Source: Bacteroidales bacterium (GTDB lineage: Bacteria > Bacteroidota > Bacteroidia > Bacteroidales > JAGOPY01). From it: a stretch of 64,000 bases of DNA. Below the pieces are notes generated by a model, which saw nothing but the letters and a program-made list of their open reading frames with translations, was not told the DNA's origin and did not search any database. Each line of letters starts with the position of its first letter. Within the stretch, counting starts at the first letter, position 1. Of this stretch, positions 50,172 through 60,310 are shown in pieces. Location: the NCBI GenBank assembly GCA_023229505.1, contig JALNZD010000005.1, positions 78,397-142,396 on the forward strand, read 5' to 3'. The position numbers and the translations under genes were made by a program.

Positions 50172-51656
50172 TTACTTCGAATACATATCAATCACATCTT
50201 CCAAACCACGCCGGCAAACTTTGCAGAACTGCATGTGGCGGGTGTACATAATGCAATCGATCTGTGAACGGTACAGGCCTTTGGCCAGATAACCCGCTCC
50301 TTCAAAAGCGCCGACCTTGTCCCTGTATTGCTCGGCTGCAAAATACTCATCTTCCTGTTTCATTTGCCGCATGAAGAGCGCTTCCATGATCTCCTCCGGC
50401 ACTTTGGCGGCCCTCAGGCTGTCGCGTTCCTGCTGTATCCGGTAGCCAAACTGGTCGAAAGGTTCCTTGTTCCAGGGTGTTGGGATGGGCGTACCTGCTT
50501 CCACCAGGTCTTTCCATTTCAGGCTATTTTTATCGAAAAGGGCGGTAATGTTGACTTCCCAGGGTTCTACTTTTATTTCAGGCATTTCATATGCTATGGA
50601 AGAAGTATAATACTCATCAGCCAAAGCGCCCAAATGATGGCCAAACTCGTGGACCATTATATATTCCCCTAATTTATTGTCGGCCGAAACTGTCGTATAA
50701 AGATTATAGATTCCTCCTCCTCCATAGGTCCTCTCATTGATCAGGATGACCATGAAATCGTAAAACACAGCTGAGGCGACATCACGGATGGTGCGGTTAT
50801 CATATGAAAGCACATAACGCTCAGAATCGAAACTGCCGTAGTGGGCTGAAAGGGCAGTACGTTTAAATACGCCCGGATGCGGCCTCGAGACACCTGAAAC
50901 TTCAGAAGGTGACTCAACTGCACGGATATTTATATCATTTTTTCTATCTAGGAAAGGCTCGTGATTCAGCAAAACATCGGCCATCCTTTTCGCATCCTTT
51001 TCAAATTTTCCCATTTCCGAAGCGGTATAGCCATCTCCGAGGATTACGATATCCAGCTTTTCCGCAGCCAGGCCATTATCATAGATGACGCTGACCTTTT
51101 CGGTATGGGCAAGATCAGCCGGGTTGACTTTACGGGATGCAGGATCGATGGAAGTTGTCCAGATGATTTGAAATACATTTGCGGTATCTCTTTTTTTCAT
51201 GATGACATTCACCGGGTTTTTCGGCCAGGGAAAGCGGATCGATTCATGGAACGTTCCATATCCCAATTCAGCTTCGGGAGTGGTTTGCCATTCGCCGAAG
51301 ACGCTGGCAAAACCACGGGAATATAGCAGCATGTTTGATTTCTTGTCCGCAATTTCGAACAAGTACAGGCCCAGTTCGAGCGGATCAACCAGGATGTTCT
51401 TACTCCCCGGCCATGAGCCGTCGGATACGATACGATCAGGCGAAAAAATCTCTTCTTTCGCGGTCCCGGTGTGGAAATAATCCAGGCGCATGGTTTTGTC
51501 GAGGAAATAATCATCAAAAGTCACATTGCCCTTGTCAATAGCAAGAACCTGAGCAACAGGAGTTTCAGTTGCAACTTTAGCCGTTTCCGCCGGTTTTCGC
51601 GGTGCATTGCATGAAAGCAGGATAACTGGCACGAGTATTAATAAATATCTTTTCAT
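50172..51656 (-). CDS. Peptidase M64 family lipoprotein
   Basis: 494 aa. Lipobox LLSC with Cys at 16. The zinc-metallopeptidase motif is in MVHEFGHHLGALADEY (HExxH-like HEFGH with downstream Asp). VIYDNGLAAEKLDIVILGDGYTASE opens the catalytic domain, and KVCRRGLEDVIDMY closes it. M64 includes IgA peptidase of Clostridium ramosum, but Bacteroidota members are of unknown substrate. Located at the outer membrane or cell surface by its lipid anchor. Confidence 0.87.
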   Translation of the reverse strand: MKRYLLILVPVILLSCNAPRKPAETAKVATETPVAQVLAIDKGNVTFDDYFLDKTMRLDYFHTGTAKEEIFSPDRIVSDGSWPGSKNILVDPLELGLYLFEIADKKSNMLLYSRGFASVFGEWQTTPEAELGYGTFHESIRFPWPKNPVNVIMKKRDTANVFQIIWTTSIDPASRKVNPADLAHTEKVSVIYDNGLAAEKLDIVILGDGYTASEMGKFEKDAKRMADVLLNHEPFLDRKNDINIRAVESPSEVSGVSRPHPGVFKRTALSAHYGSFDSERYVLSYDNRTIRDVASAVFYDFMVILINERTYGGGGIYNLYTTVSADNKLGEYIMVHEFGHHLGALADEYYTSSIAYEMPEIKVEPWEVNITALFDKNSLKWKDLVEAGTPIPTPWNKEPFDQFGYRIQQERDSLRAAKVPEEIMEALFMRQMKQEDEYFAAEQYRDKVGAFEGAGYLAKGLYRSQIDCIMYTRHMQFCKVCRRGLEDVIDMYSK

Positions 51657-51695
51657 AATCTGGTTTTTAATTCAGTGTAAATTTAGGATTAATTT

Positions 51696-51731
51696 AAATC
51701 GACAAATCGACAAATCGACAAATCGACAAAT
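51696..51731. repeat. Octamer array AAATCGAC
   Basis: Four perfect AAATCGAC units (period 8) in the spacer upstream of the M64 gene. The same family recurs at 55531-55572 and 55817-55855. Confidence 0.75.
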
Positions 51732-51818
51732 CCATCAGATCCCTCCTCGCTCCTTCGTCGCTCGTCGGAATGACGTGACCGGGATTGAAAACAGTAGAAT
51801 GGTAAGCCGGGCAGAGAG

Positions 51819-51876
51819 ATTCCCACTGTCGTGGGAATGACGGTTTGCAAACAGATTCCCGCGAAAGCGGGAATCT
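51819..51876. repeat. Two ATTCCC hairpins
   Basis: ATTCCCAC-TGTC-GTGGGAAT (51819-51838) and AGATTCCCGC-GAAA-GCGGGAATCT (51853-51876) are perfect hairpins. Together with CTTCGTCGCTCGTCGGAATGACG just before, they look like interspersed palindromic repeats. The 51657-51972 spacer holds no gene. Confidence 0.7.
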
Positions 51877-51972
51877 GCCGGCTATTAATGATTACCCAAT
51901 CCCTTGCTTTTCTCCCCAATATATCCTACTTTTATACCACGATTTCAAACCAGATTATCTTGATGGGGCATT

Positions 51973-54900
51973 ATGAAACTTTATAAAAACATATTATCCC
52001 TGATCCTTCTTTCCTTCCTTTCATCTCCCTCTCTCTTTGCACAGCGGGAAGCGGATAACTGGATTTTTGGCGGTTGGGCAGGGTTAAATTTCACATCAGG
52101 CGATCCGGTTCCGATTTTTCATCATTATCCTGACGGAGGTTTTTGTGGTACCGTAATGAGCGACAGCATTGGTAATTTGTTGTTTTATTTTAACGGGGAG
52201 ACAGTGTGGAACCGCAATGATGAAGTAATGTTGAACGGTAGCGGGCTGCTGCCGGAGCATCCTGCAGGCTGGCAAAACACGACTGCTTTCCCAAAGCCAG
52301 GTTCTGGTACTCAATATTATATCTTCGGTGTCACTCATCAATATTGGCCTGATGGACTTTATTATTCAGTAGTGGATATGACACTCGATGGGGGCCTGGG
52401 AGGGGTAACCTCCACGAAAAATGTTAAGCTGGAAGCCGCTGACATGGCTGCAGCACAGTTGTTTGCCCTTAAAAATGATAATGAAGATGGCTATTGGGTT
52501 GTTACAAGATTATATAATGATAACCGGTATATTTGTTTCAGGGTGGATGCGACAGGTGTTGATCCTGAACCTGTTTATAGTTCTCCTGGCATCTATAGAG
52601 AAACAGGGTCCGCATACGGACGAATAAAGGTGTCTCCGGATAAGAAATATCTGATAACCGCTTATTATACAAATAATTATACTCTTCCTTCCAATGGATT
52701 GGAAGTATGTGTTTTTAATAAATCATCAGGTTTTATCGATTTCCAATATATGATTTCCCGACCAGATTTTTTAGGAGGTTATATCGTTCCCGAAGATTGT
52801 GAATTCTCTCCTGATTCAAAATATCTGTATGTGTCTTATGCTGGTATTTTTGATTCTTGGTCGGGTTGGGCTTTATACCAGTACGATATGCAATTCGTCG
52901 GAGATTCGGCGGCTTTTTATGATTCCGGCATCCGGATACGGGATATTTGTGGGTCAAGTATGCAGCTTTCAAATGATGGAAGGATTTACACTTCTTGTCT
53001 GGCAGATACATGTGACGCACCCTGGTCTAATTTTATCAGTGTAATTAATAAACCCTGGGAATTGGGAACAGCCTGTGATTTCGATACCTTAAGCGTTTAT
53101 TTGGGAGGAAGGGATGCAAACTGGGAAACAATAAACATCCTCCTTGACTATCTCTACCGTTTCGAATGGGAAGGCGACCGGTGCCAGGGCTCGCCGGTTC
53201 AGTTTATCCCGCATTTTATTCCCACGCCCGACAGCGTCCGCTGGTTTTTCGATGAGTTTGCCCCGGGAAATTATTCAAATGAACTCTCGCCAATCTACAC
53301 TTTTCAATCCCCCGGCATTCATGAGGTTGAAGTTGATATCTGGTACCCAACCGGCAGATTTGAGCACACTTCCCGGGAAATAGAGATTTATCCCACACCA
53401 CACCCTGATTTGGGGCCCGATACCCTGATCTGTCAGGGCACTTCACTTACCTTGTACGCCAATTGTATTGCCGATTTTTATTCCTGGAACGGTATTCCCG
53501 GCATTTCCCAGTACACCGTTTCTGACAGCGGCACTTACCGGGTAACGGCTTCCTTTTTCGAGACCGGATGCAGCGGTAGCGATACGATTCATGTCGGATT
53601 TCATCCTCCTATCCTTATCGATGAATCTTCCCTTGTCGTGACTCCCACTTCCTGTAGCGGATCCTCTGGTTCGGTCGCCGGCCTGGCCATCCAGGGAACT
53701 GAACCGTTGCAATACCTCTGGGAAGACCTGTCAGGCAATGATTACGGAACAAACATAGATGTTTTTAACCTGCCCGCAGGGCAGTATGTCCTCACCATCA
53801 CCGATGGCAATGGTTGCGAGACTTCCTCCTCTGCCTACACCATCACCGATGCCGGTAACCTGCAGGTGACACAGGTTCAAACCATCTCTCCGCATTGCTT
53901 TCGTCCCGACGGACAACTAATTATCACAGCCTTTTCTCCTCCCGGCTCAATCCTGGAATATTCCATCGATAATGGGAACAGCTACCAAACTGACAGCCTA
54001 TTTACAGGACTAACTGCTGCGAGTTACGTGGTACGGGTTAAAGATGAAAATGGATGCGAAGGGTTTTATCTTGATAACCCGGTGATTCTGGAAGATATTC
54101 CCGGTCCGCAGGTGCTGCCACCTGTGGTCAATGACGAAACTGATTTCCTGGGAAATGGATCGATTGAAATTACCGCAACTGGCAGCACACCGCAAATCTT
54201 TTACTCCATCAACAACGGCAGCATATGGCAAACCAACAACGGGACATTTAATAATCTTCAAGCCGGAAGCTACATTTGTGTGGTCAAAGATGAAAACGAT
54301 TGCGACACAATCTTTACCGTTGAAATCCAGAATATAATCCTCACCTACCTGCAAGCCATAGCCGACTCGGGAAACCATTGCCATGGCGATGCAGTTACCA
54401 TACCAATTGAGGTGGAGAACTTCAATTCCGTAGCGACATTCCGTCTGCAACTAAGCTATAACGTTGATAATCTGCAATGTGAAGGTTATACCAATGTCAA
54501 TCCGCAACTGCAAAACAACTTAACCGGCTGGGTAGACCAGGCAGCAGGCGAAATCACCTTTCAGTGGCAGGACACCGTGGCATTGACCTTAAGTCAGTCC
54601 GATTCCGTCGCGGAGCTGGTCTTTACCACCAAACAGCCAGGACTGGGAGATCTCGACTGGTACACCGGCACAACCGAAAGCTACTTCACGAACCTCCAGG
54701 GTTCAGCCATTCCGGCCGAGTTCCATACCGGGGAAGTGAACATCTACGAGCCTCCATCCATCCTGCTTTCAGCCTCCAAAACAGTCTGCGAAGGACAGAT
54801 GCTCTCCATCATGGGTATCGCTTCGGGTAACCAACCACCTTTCAGCTATCAATGGACCTATCCCGACGGGCAGGTGACCGATTCCGATCCCTTCATTTTC

Positions 54901-55512
54901 AGCATCACCCTGGCCGATGCAGGTGATTACACACTCCTGGCCACCGATAACATGGGCTGCACCGACCAGAAAACCATCCATCTTGAAGTAAATGAAAACC
55001 CTGTTGCGGCTTTTCATGGCACGGATACCTTAACGGTGCAAGCCGGCTATCTACTGGAAGCTGGCACAGGTCTTTCTTCTTACCTTTGGAACACTGGCGA
55101 CACAACCGAAACCATCATCATCAATACCGAAGGATCATACAAAGTGCAACTCGAATCCCCGGCAGGCTGCCTGGGTGAAGATTCAATCTATATCATGATC
55201 AAAACCGAAGAAATCCCTTCGAAATATCTCTATCTCCCCAATGCCTTCACCCCCGATGGCGACGGGCTGAACGACACCTTCCAGGCCATTGCAAATGGCG
55301 ATTACATCACGAAATTCAACATGCAGATTTACGACCGCTGGGGCACCATGCTATTTGAGTCAGATGACATCTCCCGGGGCTGGGAAGGAAAGAAAGACGG
55401 AAAGCCTTGCCCGGGTGGGGTTTATGTTTACAAAATTGCTTTCAGGGTGAATAATACAGCGGGAACAGAGATTGAACAGGTGGAGGCGGGAACGGTGATG
55501 CTGGTGAGGTAG
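51973..55512 (+). CDS. Large surface protein with SprB-like repeats, cohesin-like domain and T9SS type B tail
   Basis: 1179 aa. Signal peptide, then a beta-propeller-like N-terminal half (NWIFGGWAGLNFTSGDP, SPDKKYLITAYY) and Ig/PKD-like domains. SprB-type repeats follow (LEYSIDNGNSYQTDSLFTGL, YVVRVKDENGCEG). Residues about 790-920 resemble a cohesin fold (VTIPIEVENFNSVATFRLQLSY, VAELVFTTKQPG). The end, LYLPNAFTPDGDGLNDTF and YDRWGTMLFES with GGVYVYKI, is the gliding-motility/CHU_C type B sorting domain. Probably exported by T9SS and cell-attached, with an adhesive role. Gene is monocistronic. Confidence 0.8.
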   Translation: MKLYKNILSLILLSFLSSPSLFAQREADNWIFGGWAGLNFTSGDPVPIFHHYPDGGFCGTVMSDSIGNLLFYFNGETVWNRNDEVMLNGSGLLPEHPAGWQNTTAFPKPGSGTQYYIFGVTHQYWPDGLYYSVVDMTLDGGLGGVTSTKNVKLEAADMAAAQLFALKNDNEDGYWVVTRLYNDNRYICFRVDATGVDPEPVYSSPGIYRETGSAYGRIKVSPDKKYLITAYYTNNYTLPSNGLEVCVFNKSSGFIDFQYMISRPDFLGGYIVPEDCEFSPDSKYLYVSYAGIFDSWSGWALYQYDMQFVGDSAAFYDSGIRIRDICGSSMQLSNDGRIYTSCLADTCDAPWSNFISVINKPWELGTACDFDTLSVYLGGRDANWETINILLDYLYRFEWEGDRCQGSPVQFIPHFIPTPDSVRWFFDEFAPGNYSNELSPIYTFQSPGIHEVEVDIWYPTGRFEHTSREIEIYPTPHPDLGPDTLICQGTSLTLYANCIADFYSWNGIPGISQYTVSDSGTYRVTASFFETGCSGSDTIHVGFHPPILIDESSLVVTPTSCSGSSGSVAGLAIQGTEPLQYLWEDLSGNDYGTNIDVFNLPAGQYVLTITDGNGCETSSSAYTITDAGNLQVTQVQTISPHCFRPDGQLIITAFSPPGSILEYSIDNGNSYQTDSLFTGLTAASYVVRVKDENGCEGFYLDNPVILEDIPGPQVLPPVVNDETDFLGNGSIEITATGSTPQIFYSINNGSIWQTNNGTFNNLQAGSYICVVKDENDCDTIFTVEIQNIILTYLQAIADSGNHCHGDAVTIPIEVENFNSVATFRLQLSYNVDNLQCEGYTNVNPQLQNNLTGWVDQAAGEITFQWQDTVALTLSQSDSVAELVFTTKQPGLGDLDWYTGTTESYFTNLQGSAIPAEFHTGEVNIYEPPSILLSASKTVCEGQMLSIMGIASGNQPPFSYQWTYPDGQVTDSDPFIFSITLADAGDYTLLATDNMGCTDQKTIHLEVNENPVAAFHGTDTLTVQAGYLLEAGTGLSSYLWNTGDTTETIIINTEGSYKVQLESPAGCLGEDSIYIMIKTEEIPSKYLYLPNAFTPDGDGLNDTFQAIANGDYITKFNMQIYDRWGTMLFESDDISRGWEGKKDGKPCPGGVYVYKIAFRVNNTAGTEIEQVEAGTVMLVR

Positions 55513-55530
55513 GCAAATTAAAAATTAATA

Positions 55531-55572
55531 ATCGACAAATCGATAAATCATCAAATCATCCAATCGTCCAAT
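55531..55572. repeat. Octamer array AATCGACA, degenerate
   Basis: ATCGACAA, ATCGATAA, ATCATCAA, ATCATCCA, ATCGTCCA: period 8 with drift. Same family as 51696-51731. Confidence 0.65.
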
Positions 55573-55579
55573 GTATTTG

Positions 55580-55797
55580 CCTCCCGTCAGGGAGACATGA
55601 AAATAGCCCCGGGTGCAACCCGGGGTAACAGAAGGTGGTTCATTTATAAAGTCCCAACGGGACGAATGATAGAATAATTTTGAAGCGAGATGACATCTCC
55701 ATATTTCAGCCGTCCCTACAGGACTTGTAATTCACGGCCATCATATCAAACCCCGGACGAGTGTCCGGGGCTATTCTCATAAGTCCCTTTGGGACAA
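55580..55797. repeat. Cluster of six GC-rich hairpins, interspersed element
   Basis: Hairpins include CTCCC/GGGAG, CCCCGGGT-GCA-ACCCGGGG, GTCCC-AAC-GGGAC, GTCCCTACAGGAC, CCCCGGAC/GTCCGGGG and GTCCC-TTT-GGGAC. A degraded copy lies at 63804-63875. No gene is present in 55513-56002; two octamer arrays flank the element and a -7 box TATATTTG lies at 55942-55949. Confidence 0.7.
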
Positions 55798-55816
55798 TAT
55801 TATATCCTAATATTGT

Positions 55817-55855
55817 TAGATCGCTACATCGTTAAATCGTCCAACCGCCCAATCT
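55817..55855. repeat. Octamer array ACATCGTT/AAATCGTC
   Basis: AGATCGCT, ACATCGTT, AAATCGTC, CAACCGCC: period 8, right flank of the hairpin element. Confidence 0.5.
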
Positions 55856-56002
55856 TTCCTTTCCGTTGCCTCATTCAGACCAACCATCAGTCAGATTAAG
55901 AATCCTGAAAACTTATCCAACCTACAAATATTATTCAATCTTATATTTGCAATTGCTTAACCAATTAATTTTATATTTAACAATTCACTTCCGGGCAGAT
56001 TA

Positions 56003-56928
56003 ATGAACGCAACACAAACTAATCTATTCTGCCTGCTTTTCAGCCTGCAAATTATTATATTTGGCTGGCCTGCCTTTTCACAACCAAAGGATAATCAAAC
56101 CCTGATCGACAGCCTGGAGTCGGCGCTACAGCAAACTACGCGTCAGGATACCGCCAGGGTATTACTGCTTGCAAAACTTGGTAAATTATATATATACAAA
56201 GACGCCCGCCAGGCTATTAGTTACGCCCAGGAAGCGGTTGATCTGTCCGAAAAATTGAAAATTCAGCCTGATGCCATGACTTATCTTTACATGGCACGGG
56301 CTTATGGCAGGATCCCGGACAATGAAAATGCCTTCGCTCAATGATAAAAAAATCATTGCAGATGGCTGGTTTGGCAAGGCCCTGGCTTATAACATCTTCG
56401 GGGAATCCAAAGGCATGTATGATGCCTTGCAGCAATATCTCACTTTTGCTGATTTTAATGAGGAACAAAGAAGAATATCAGATGCTTACCGGCTCACTGC
56501 AACGTATGGAGGCCATGAACCATACTATTTCGGAACTGAACCAGACCAACCTCCGGCAACAGATGAACCCCCATTTTATCTTCAATACCTTAAACTCCAT
56601 CCAGTATTATGTCTTTCAGAATGATAAAATATCTTCCAATAACTACATGACCAAGTTTGCCTCCCTCATCCGTAAAACGCTGGAAAACAGCAAGCACACT
56701 GAAATCTCTATTAAGCATGGGCACTAATATTACCGAGTCAAGACTGAAACTGGTAAACGAACTTTACGGCAAAAGCATGAAAGTCAACTACACCGATTTA
56801 ATGGATGAAAGCGGCGAGCCTGCCGGCACGAAGGCGGTTATATTGAAATGACAGATGGATCTTGCGTTCCTATTTCAAGAGGCAAACGCGATCTGTTTTT
56901 GGTGCAGATGTCCAGGATATCAAAATAA
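56003..56928 (+). pseudogene. Collapsed LytS-type histidine kinase and LytTR regulator
   Basis: Pieces of two genes in different frames. A signal peptide and TPR start (56003-56344, LLAKLGKLYIYKDARQAISY) are followed by the kinase dimerisation block LRQQMNPHFIFNTLNSIQ (about 56545-56600) and SLIRKTLENSKHTEISI. Then comes the end of a HATPase domain (SRLKLVNELYGKSMKV). The last frame, GYIEMTDGSCVPISRGKRDL ending at 56928, is the C-terminus of a LytTR DNA-binding domain. TPR, ATP-binding and receiver regions are deleted, so at least three deletions or frameshifts occurred. A -7 box TATATTTG at 55942-55949 is probably its old promoter. Confidence 0.75.
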
Positions 56929-57052
56929 ATTTCAAATCCCAAATCCCAAATCCCAAACAAAAAATAAAATCCAAAACCTAAAATTCAAAACAGTTTGAGT
57001 TTTGAGATTTGAGTTTTTGAATTTGTTTGGAATTTGGTGCTTGGTGCTTGGA
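56929..57052. repeat. Heptamer arrays in the spacer after the two-component remnant
   Basis: AATCCCA three times (56936-56957), AAAATCC/AAAACCT-like units, TTTGAGT/TTTGAGA units (56993-57020) and GGTGCTT/GGAATTT units (57029-57052), all with period 7. The two halves are roughly inverted with respect to each other (CAAAAC/GTTTTG). Confidence 0.65.
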
Positions 57053-57055
57053 ATT

Positions 57056-58078
57056 TTATAACCGCTGATACTCAAACGTCGGGTACCCCTTTTCCCCGCT
57101 ATTGTTATAAAAACTGATAAAGCGAAGTTTGTAATAGAACCCATCATTGTCGCGGATTACGTAATTCAGCCCTTCAACGATCACATAGGAAACATTCCCT
57201 GAAGAAACATCACCGACAACATCTTTCCAGTCATACCCGATTTCATCCTGGACAGATGAATAATTCAGATTTCCCACAATATCCAGGCTGAGGGAAGAAA
57301 AGTCATAGAGGGTATCCTGCGCCACTTGTATGTTTGTAGGATTGGATAGTACGCCCGTTACCAGGTATGGATAAGGGTCTCCTTCATCGGTGAAGAGAAG
57401 GGTGGTATATTGTGTGAAAAGCAGGTCCCATCCATACTTAGGAGGTTCAAGGCTAAGCTGTTTTCCTCCTTCATCAAAAGAAAAGAAAATATAGTTTATT
57501 GATGGGTCCTTAGTGATTGAAAAAGTGTTTTCGGCAGTTCCATCGAGGTTGGCATAACGGAAAGAATAAGTATCATTTTCAAGTCCGAGAAACACGATTT
57601 TCCTGAGCCCGCGCAGGTTTCCCAATTCGTCATAACCCCGGTCGATCACATAAACCTCATTCGAATAAGATTTTGAAGAATCCGGGGGGGCGAAATCAAT
57701 CCATTTGCCAATAGCAGTAGAATCACGATTTCCGCTGGAAACATCATATTTCCATTGCACCCCGACCGTATCGACCGGAAGGCTGAAATCCATCACACCA
57801 GTTGCGGCAGCTACCATGAAATTGGAAGTGTTCAGGATAATATGCCAGCCATCCGGGCTGCATTCAAACCCCAAATCCCATTGATTCTTCAAATTTGTTG
57901 AAACGACTTCTCCTGAACCCAGGTCAAAAAAAACCTGGTAACGGTAATCTTTCGTCAGTTCAATAGCCTTAGTTTTAACATCACCCGGATCATGAGGTGT
58001 TATTTTCTCATCTTCTTTAAAACAGGATGTTAAAAAGAAAATGGATATGAATAATGTTATCAGGTTGAAAATCCTCAT
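57056..58078 (-). CDS. HmuY-like lipoprotein
   Basis: 340 aa. Lipobox LTSC with Cys at 19. Two copies of a HmuY-like pattern are visible: YRYQVFFDLGSGEVVSTNLKNQWDLGFEC and, later, KYGWDLLFTQYTTLLF. HmuY proteins bind heme at the cell surface and hand it to a TonB receptor. Heme-ligand His residues cannot be assigned. Located 3 nt after the receptor gene, last in a three-gene minus-strand operon. Confidence 0.72.
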   Translation of the reverse strand: MRIFNLITLFISIFFLTSCFKEDEKITPHDPGDVKTKAIELTKDYRYQVFFDLGSGEVVSTNLKNQWDLGFECSPDGWHIILNTSNFMVAAATGVMDFSLPVDTVGVQWKYDVSSGNRDSTAIGKWIDFAPPDSSKSYSNEVYVIDRGYDELGNLRGLRKIVFLGLENDTYSFRYANLDGTAENTFSITKDPSINYIFFSFDEGGKQLSLEPPKYGWDLLFTQYTTLLFTDEGDPYPYLVTGVLSNPTNIQVAQDTLYDFSSLSLDIVGNLNYSSVQDEIGYDWKDVVGDVSSGNVSYVIVEGLNYVIRDNDGFYYKLRFISFYNNSGEKGYPTFEYQRL

Positions 58079-58081
58079 GGC

Positions 58082-60310
58082 TCAGAACTTATTAAAATTG
58101 ACAGCTGCCTGGATAAAAAAGGTCCTGCCCCAGCCTACTGGATAATCCCCGCTTCCCCCGGTATGGACTCCACCGCTTCCGCCGACAGCCGGAATGGTGG
58201 TATTGTTGAATATGTTCTTAACCCCGGCCCCAATCGTAAGCCTGTCTTTCAGGAACGACTTTTGCATGTTGAAATCCATTGAATGATATTGGCTTACGTA
58301 TCCTTCAACGACATTTTCATTATCATCTGTATAAAACTGCGGCATCCGTCCGGTAAATTTGTAATCGAGTGTCAAATCTATCCCTGCTTTTTGCAAACGG
58401 TAAGTCGTAGTTACAGCAGCATCAGGACTGTAATAGAATTTCCCCGCGTTGCCCGTTTCATCGGAAAGTGAATTGTACTGCCCGGTTACCCCTCCGCCGC
58501 TCCTGATATTGAGCCTGGGATAAAGCCGGTAATTCAGCACAAGCTGGGCACCCTGGGTGATGTACTTATCGACATTAATATAAGTATAAAGATTACCGCC
58601 GGCCTGGGCAAGAGTTATGATGTCGTTGATGTCATTATAAAAGAAGTTTAGTTCAGTTCCGACAAATGACTGGCTTGTTTCACGGTTGTATTGAAAGGAA
58701 AGATTGATATTATGAGAATTTTCAGATTTCAGGTCAGGATTTCCCTGAACATTATGATTGACGTCGACAAAATAAAGATACAATTCCTTGAGTGAAGGGG
58801 CTCGAAACCCACGGCTGTATGAAGCCCTGATGTTGTAGTTTTCGAGGATAGCAAATTTCAGGTTCAACGAGTATACTAGCGGTGCCTGGTATTTTGTATT
58901 GTAAATAAGCCGGATACCCGGCTGAATTGTCACCCATTTTAATGGCTCATACTGAACACTCAGGAAAGCGGCATAATCGCCGATCTGCTGCTTGTAATCC
59001 CTGATCCTTTTACCTGTTCCGGCTTCGAGGTTCAGATCGAATCCAAGTTGGTAATTGAAACAGCTTGCGGGATTGCTCTTGCTGAAAGTTCCACGGAAAA
59101 GGGCATTATGAAACCGTGTTGTGTCAAAATCTTCCGGGTTAATTGTAGCATGCTCTTCCAATGTTGTAAGATCTATAAAAACAGTTTCTTTTTTTCTGGC
59201 ATACCAGGCATAGGAGCCCATGAGGCTGATATACCGGTAGTCCCTGATCTTTTGATTCAATTCGATCTTGCTGGTGGAGCGGGAAGTAAGGAAATAGCTG
59301 TCAAAAGCGGTTTCATAATAAGGAGCCATCAGGTTGCCCCGGCTGAGAAGCTTTTCATCGAACCAGGATGAAGAGATCTTGAATTTTAATTTCGGCCTTG
59401 AAAAAAGATAATATCCATCGAAAAAATACTGCCGCTTCGGTTTCCATCTCACTGACCGTATCGAATCGTCATCGGAATACCCGTCGAAAAAGTTTCTTCC
59501 TCCGCTGAATGAAAAGACGTGGTTTTTGATCTTGTAAGAAGCGCCCAGGTCGAAGTTATATATCCCGACCGATTCCGTGTAGCCTTTGGCATAAGCGCTC
59601 AAACGGGTGTTTTTATTTTCCTTGGTGATGATGTTGATCACCCCTGCCAGGGCATTGGAGCCATAAACGACCGACATCGGCCCCTCGATCACTTCAATAT
59701 GGTCAACATTATAAAGGTTTAACTGGCTGATGTCGATGTTGCCGTTCATCCGCCCAATCACAGGTACTCCATCGACCAGGAATTTCACATGTTCGCCTGA
59801 CAACCCCTGCAGGCTCATGCTTGTCCCGAGGGCGCCGTCCTGTGAGATCCTGATGTTCAATTCGCTGTTGAGCAGGTCGGTCAGGTTATTGGCCGCTTTC
59901 TGTTCGATCTGAAGATTGTTGATCACTTTAACCTTGTAAATCGACTTATCGACGCGTTGAGGCGAATACTGGGCCGTAACCACCACCTCATTCATCTCCT
60001 GGATTTTAGGTTTCAGCGACAGTGTGACACTCTCTCCCGGGCTCATCGTATCATAAAGTGTTTCGTATCCTATATAAGAAATGGCAACAACGGATCTGAA
60101 AACAGTCAGGTTCTGCGCTGTGCCATCTTCCTGTGTGATAGCGTGGGCTTGCTGCCCTCCGTCAATCGGCTGAAAGCAGACATGCGCAAAAGGAACCGGT
60201 TGGCCGGTCTTTCCATCCTGAACCCTGACCACAGCTTGCTGGCCAAAACCATTAAGGCTGGCCAGCAGCAGGGTCAAAGAAAACAACGCTATGAATCGAA
60301 AAAATGCCAT
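58082..60310 (-). CDS. TonB-dependent receptor, HmuR-like by context
   Basis: 742 aa. Signal peptide, CarboxypepD-like extension (VRVQDGKTGQPVPFAHVCF), plug (LTDLLNSELNIRISQDGALG, VKFLVDGVPVIGRMNG, IEVIEGPMSVVYGSNALAGVINII) and a barrel ending TFFIQAAVNFNKF. The plug is of the short siderophore/heme/vitamin type rather than SusC. Its partners on both sides are HmuY-like proteins, so heme or a related metallocompound is the likely cargo. Its start shares one base with the stop of the upstream gene (TAATG). Confidence 0.88.
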   Translation of the reverse strand: MAFFRFIALFSLTLLLASLNGFGQQAVVRVQDGKTGQPVPFAHVCFQPIDGGQQAHAITQEDGTAQNLTVFRSVVAISYIGYETLYDTMSPGESVTLSLKPKIQEMNEVVVTAQYSPQRVDKSIYKVKVINNLQIEQKAANNLTDLLNSELNIRISQDGALGTSMSLQGLSGEHVKFLVDGVPVIGRMNGNIDISQLNLYNVDHIEVIEGPMSVVYGSNALAGVINIITKENKNTRLSAYAKGYTESVGIYNFDLGASYKIKNHVFSFSGGRNFFDGYSDDDSIRSVRWKPKRQYFFDGYYLFSRPKLKFKISSSWFDEKLLSRGNLMAPYYETAFDSYFLTSRSTSKIELNQKIRDYRYISLMGSYAWYARKKETVFIDLTTLEEHATINPEDFDTTRFHNALFRGTFSKSNPASCFNYQLGFDLNLEAGTGKRIRDYKQQIGDYAAFLSVQYEPLKWVTIQPGIRLIYNTKYQAPLVYSLNLKFAILENYNIRASYSRGFRAPSLKELYLYFVDVNHNVQGNPDLKSENSHNINLSFQYNRETSQSFVGTELNFFYNDINDIITLAQAGGNLYTYINVDKYITQGAQLVLNYRLYPRLNIRSGGGVTGQYNSLSDETGNAGKFYYSPDAAVTTTYRLQKAGIDLTLDYKFTGRMPQFYTDDNENVVEGYVSQYHSMDFNMQKSFLKDRLTIGAGVKNIFNNTTIPAVGGSGGVHTGGSGDYPVGWGRTFFIQAAVNFNKF

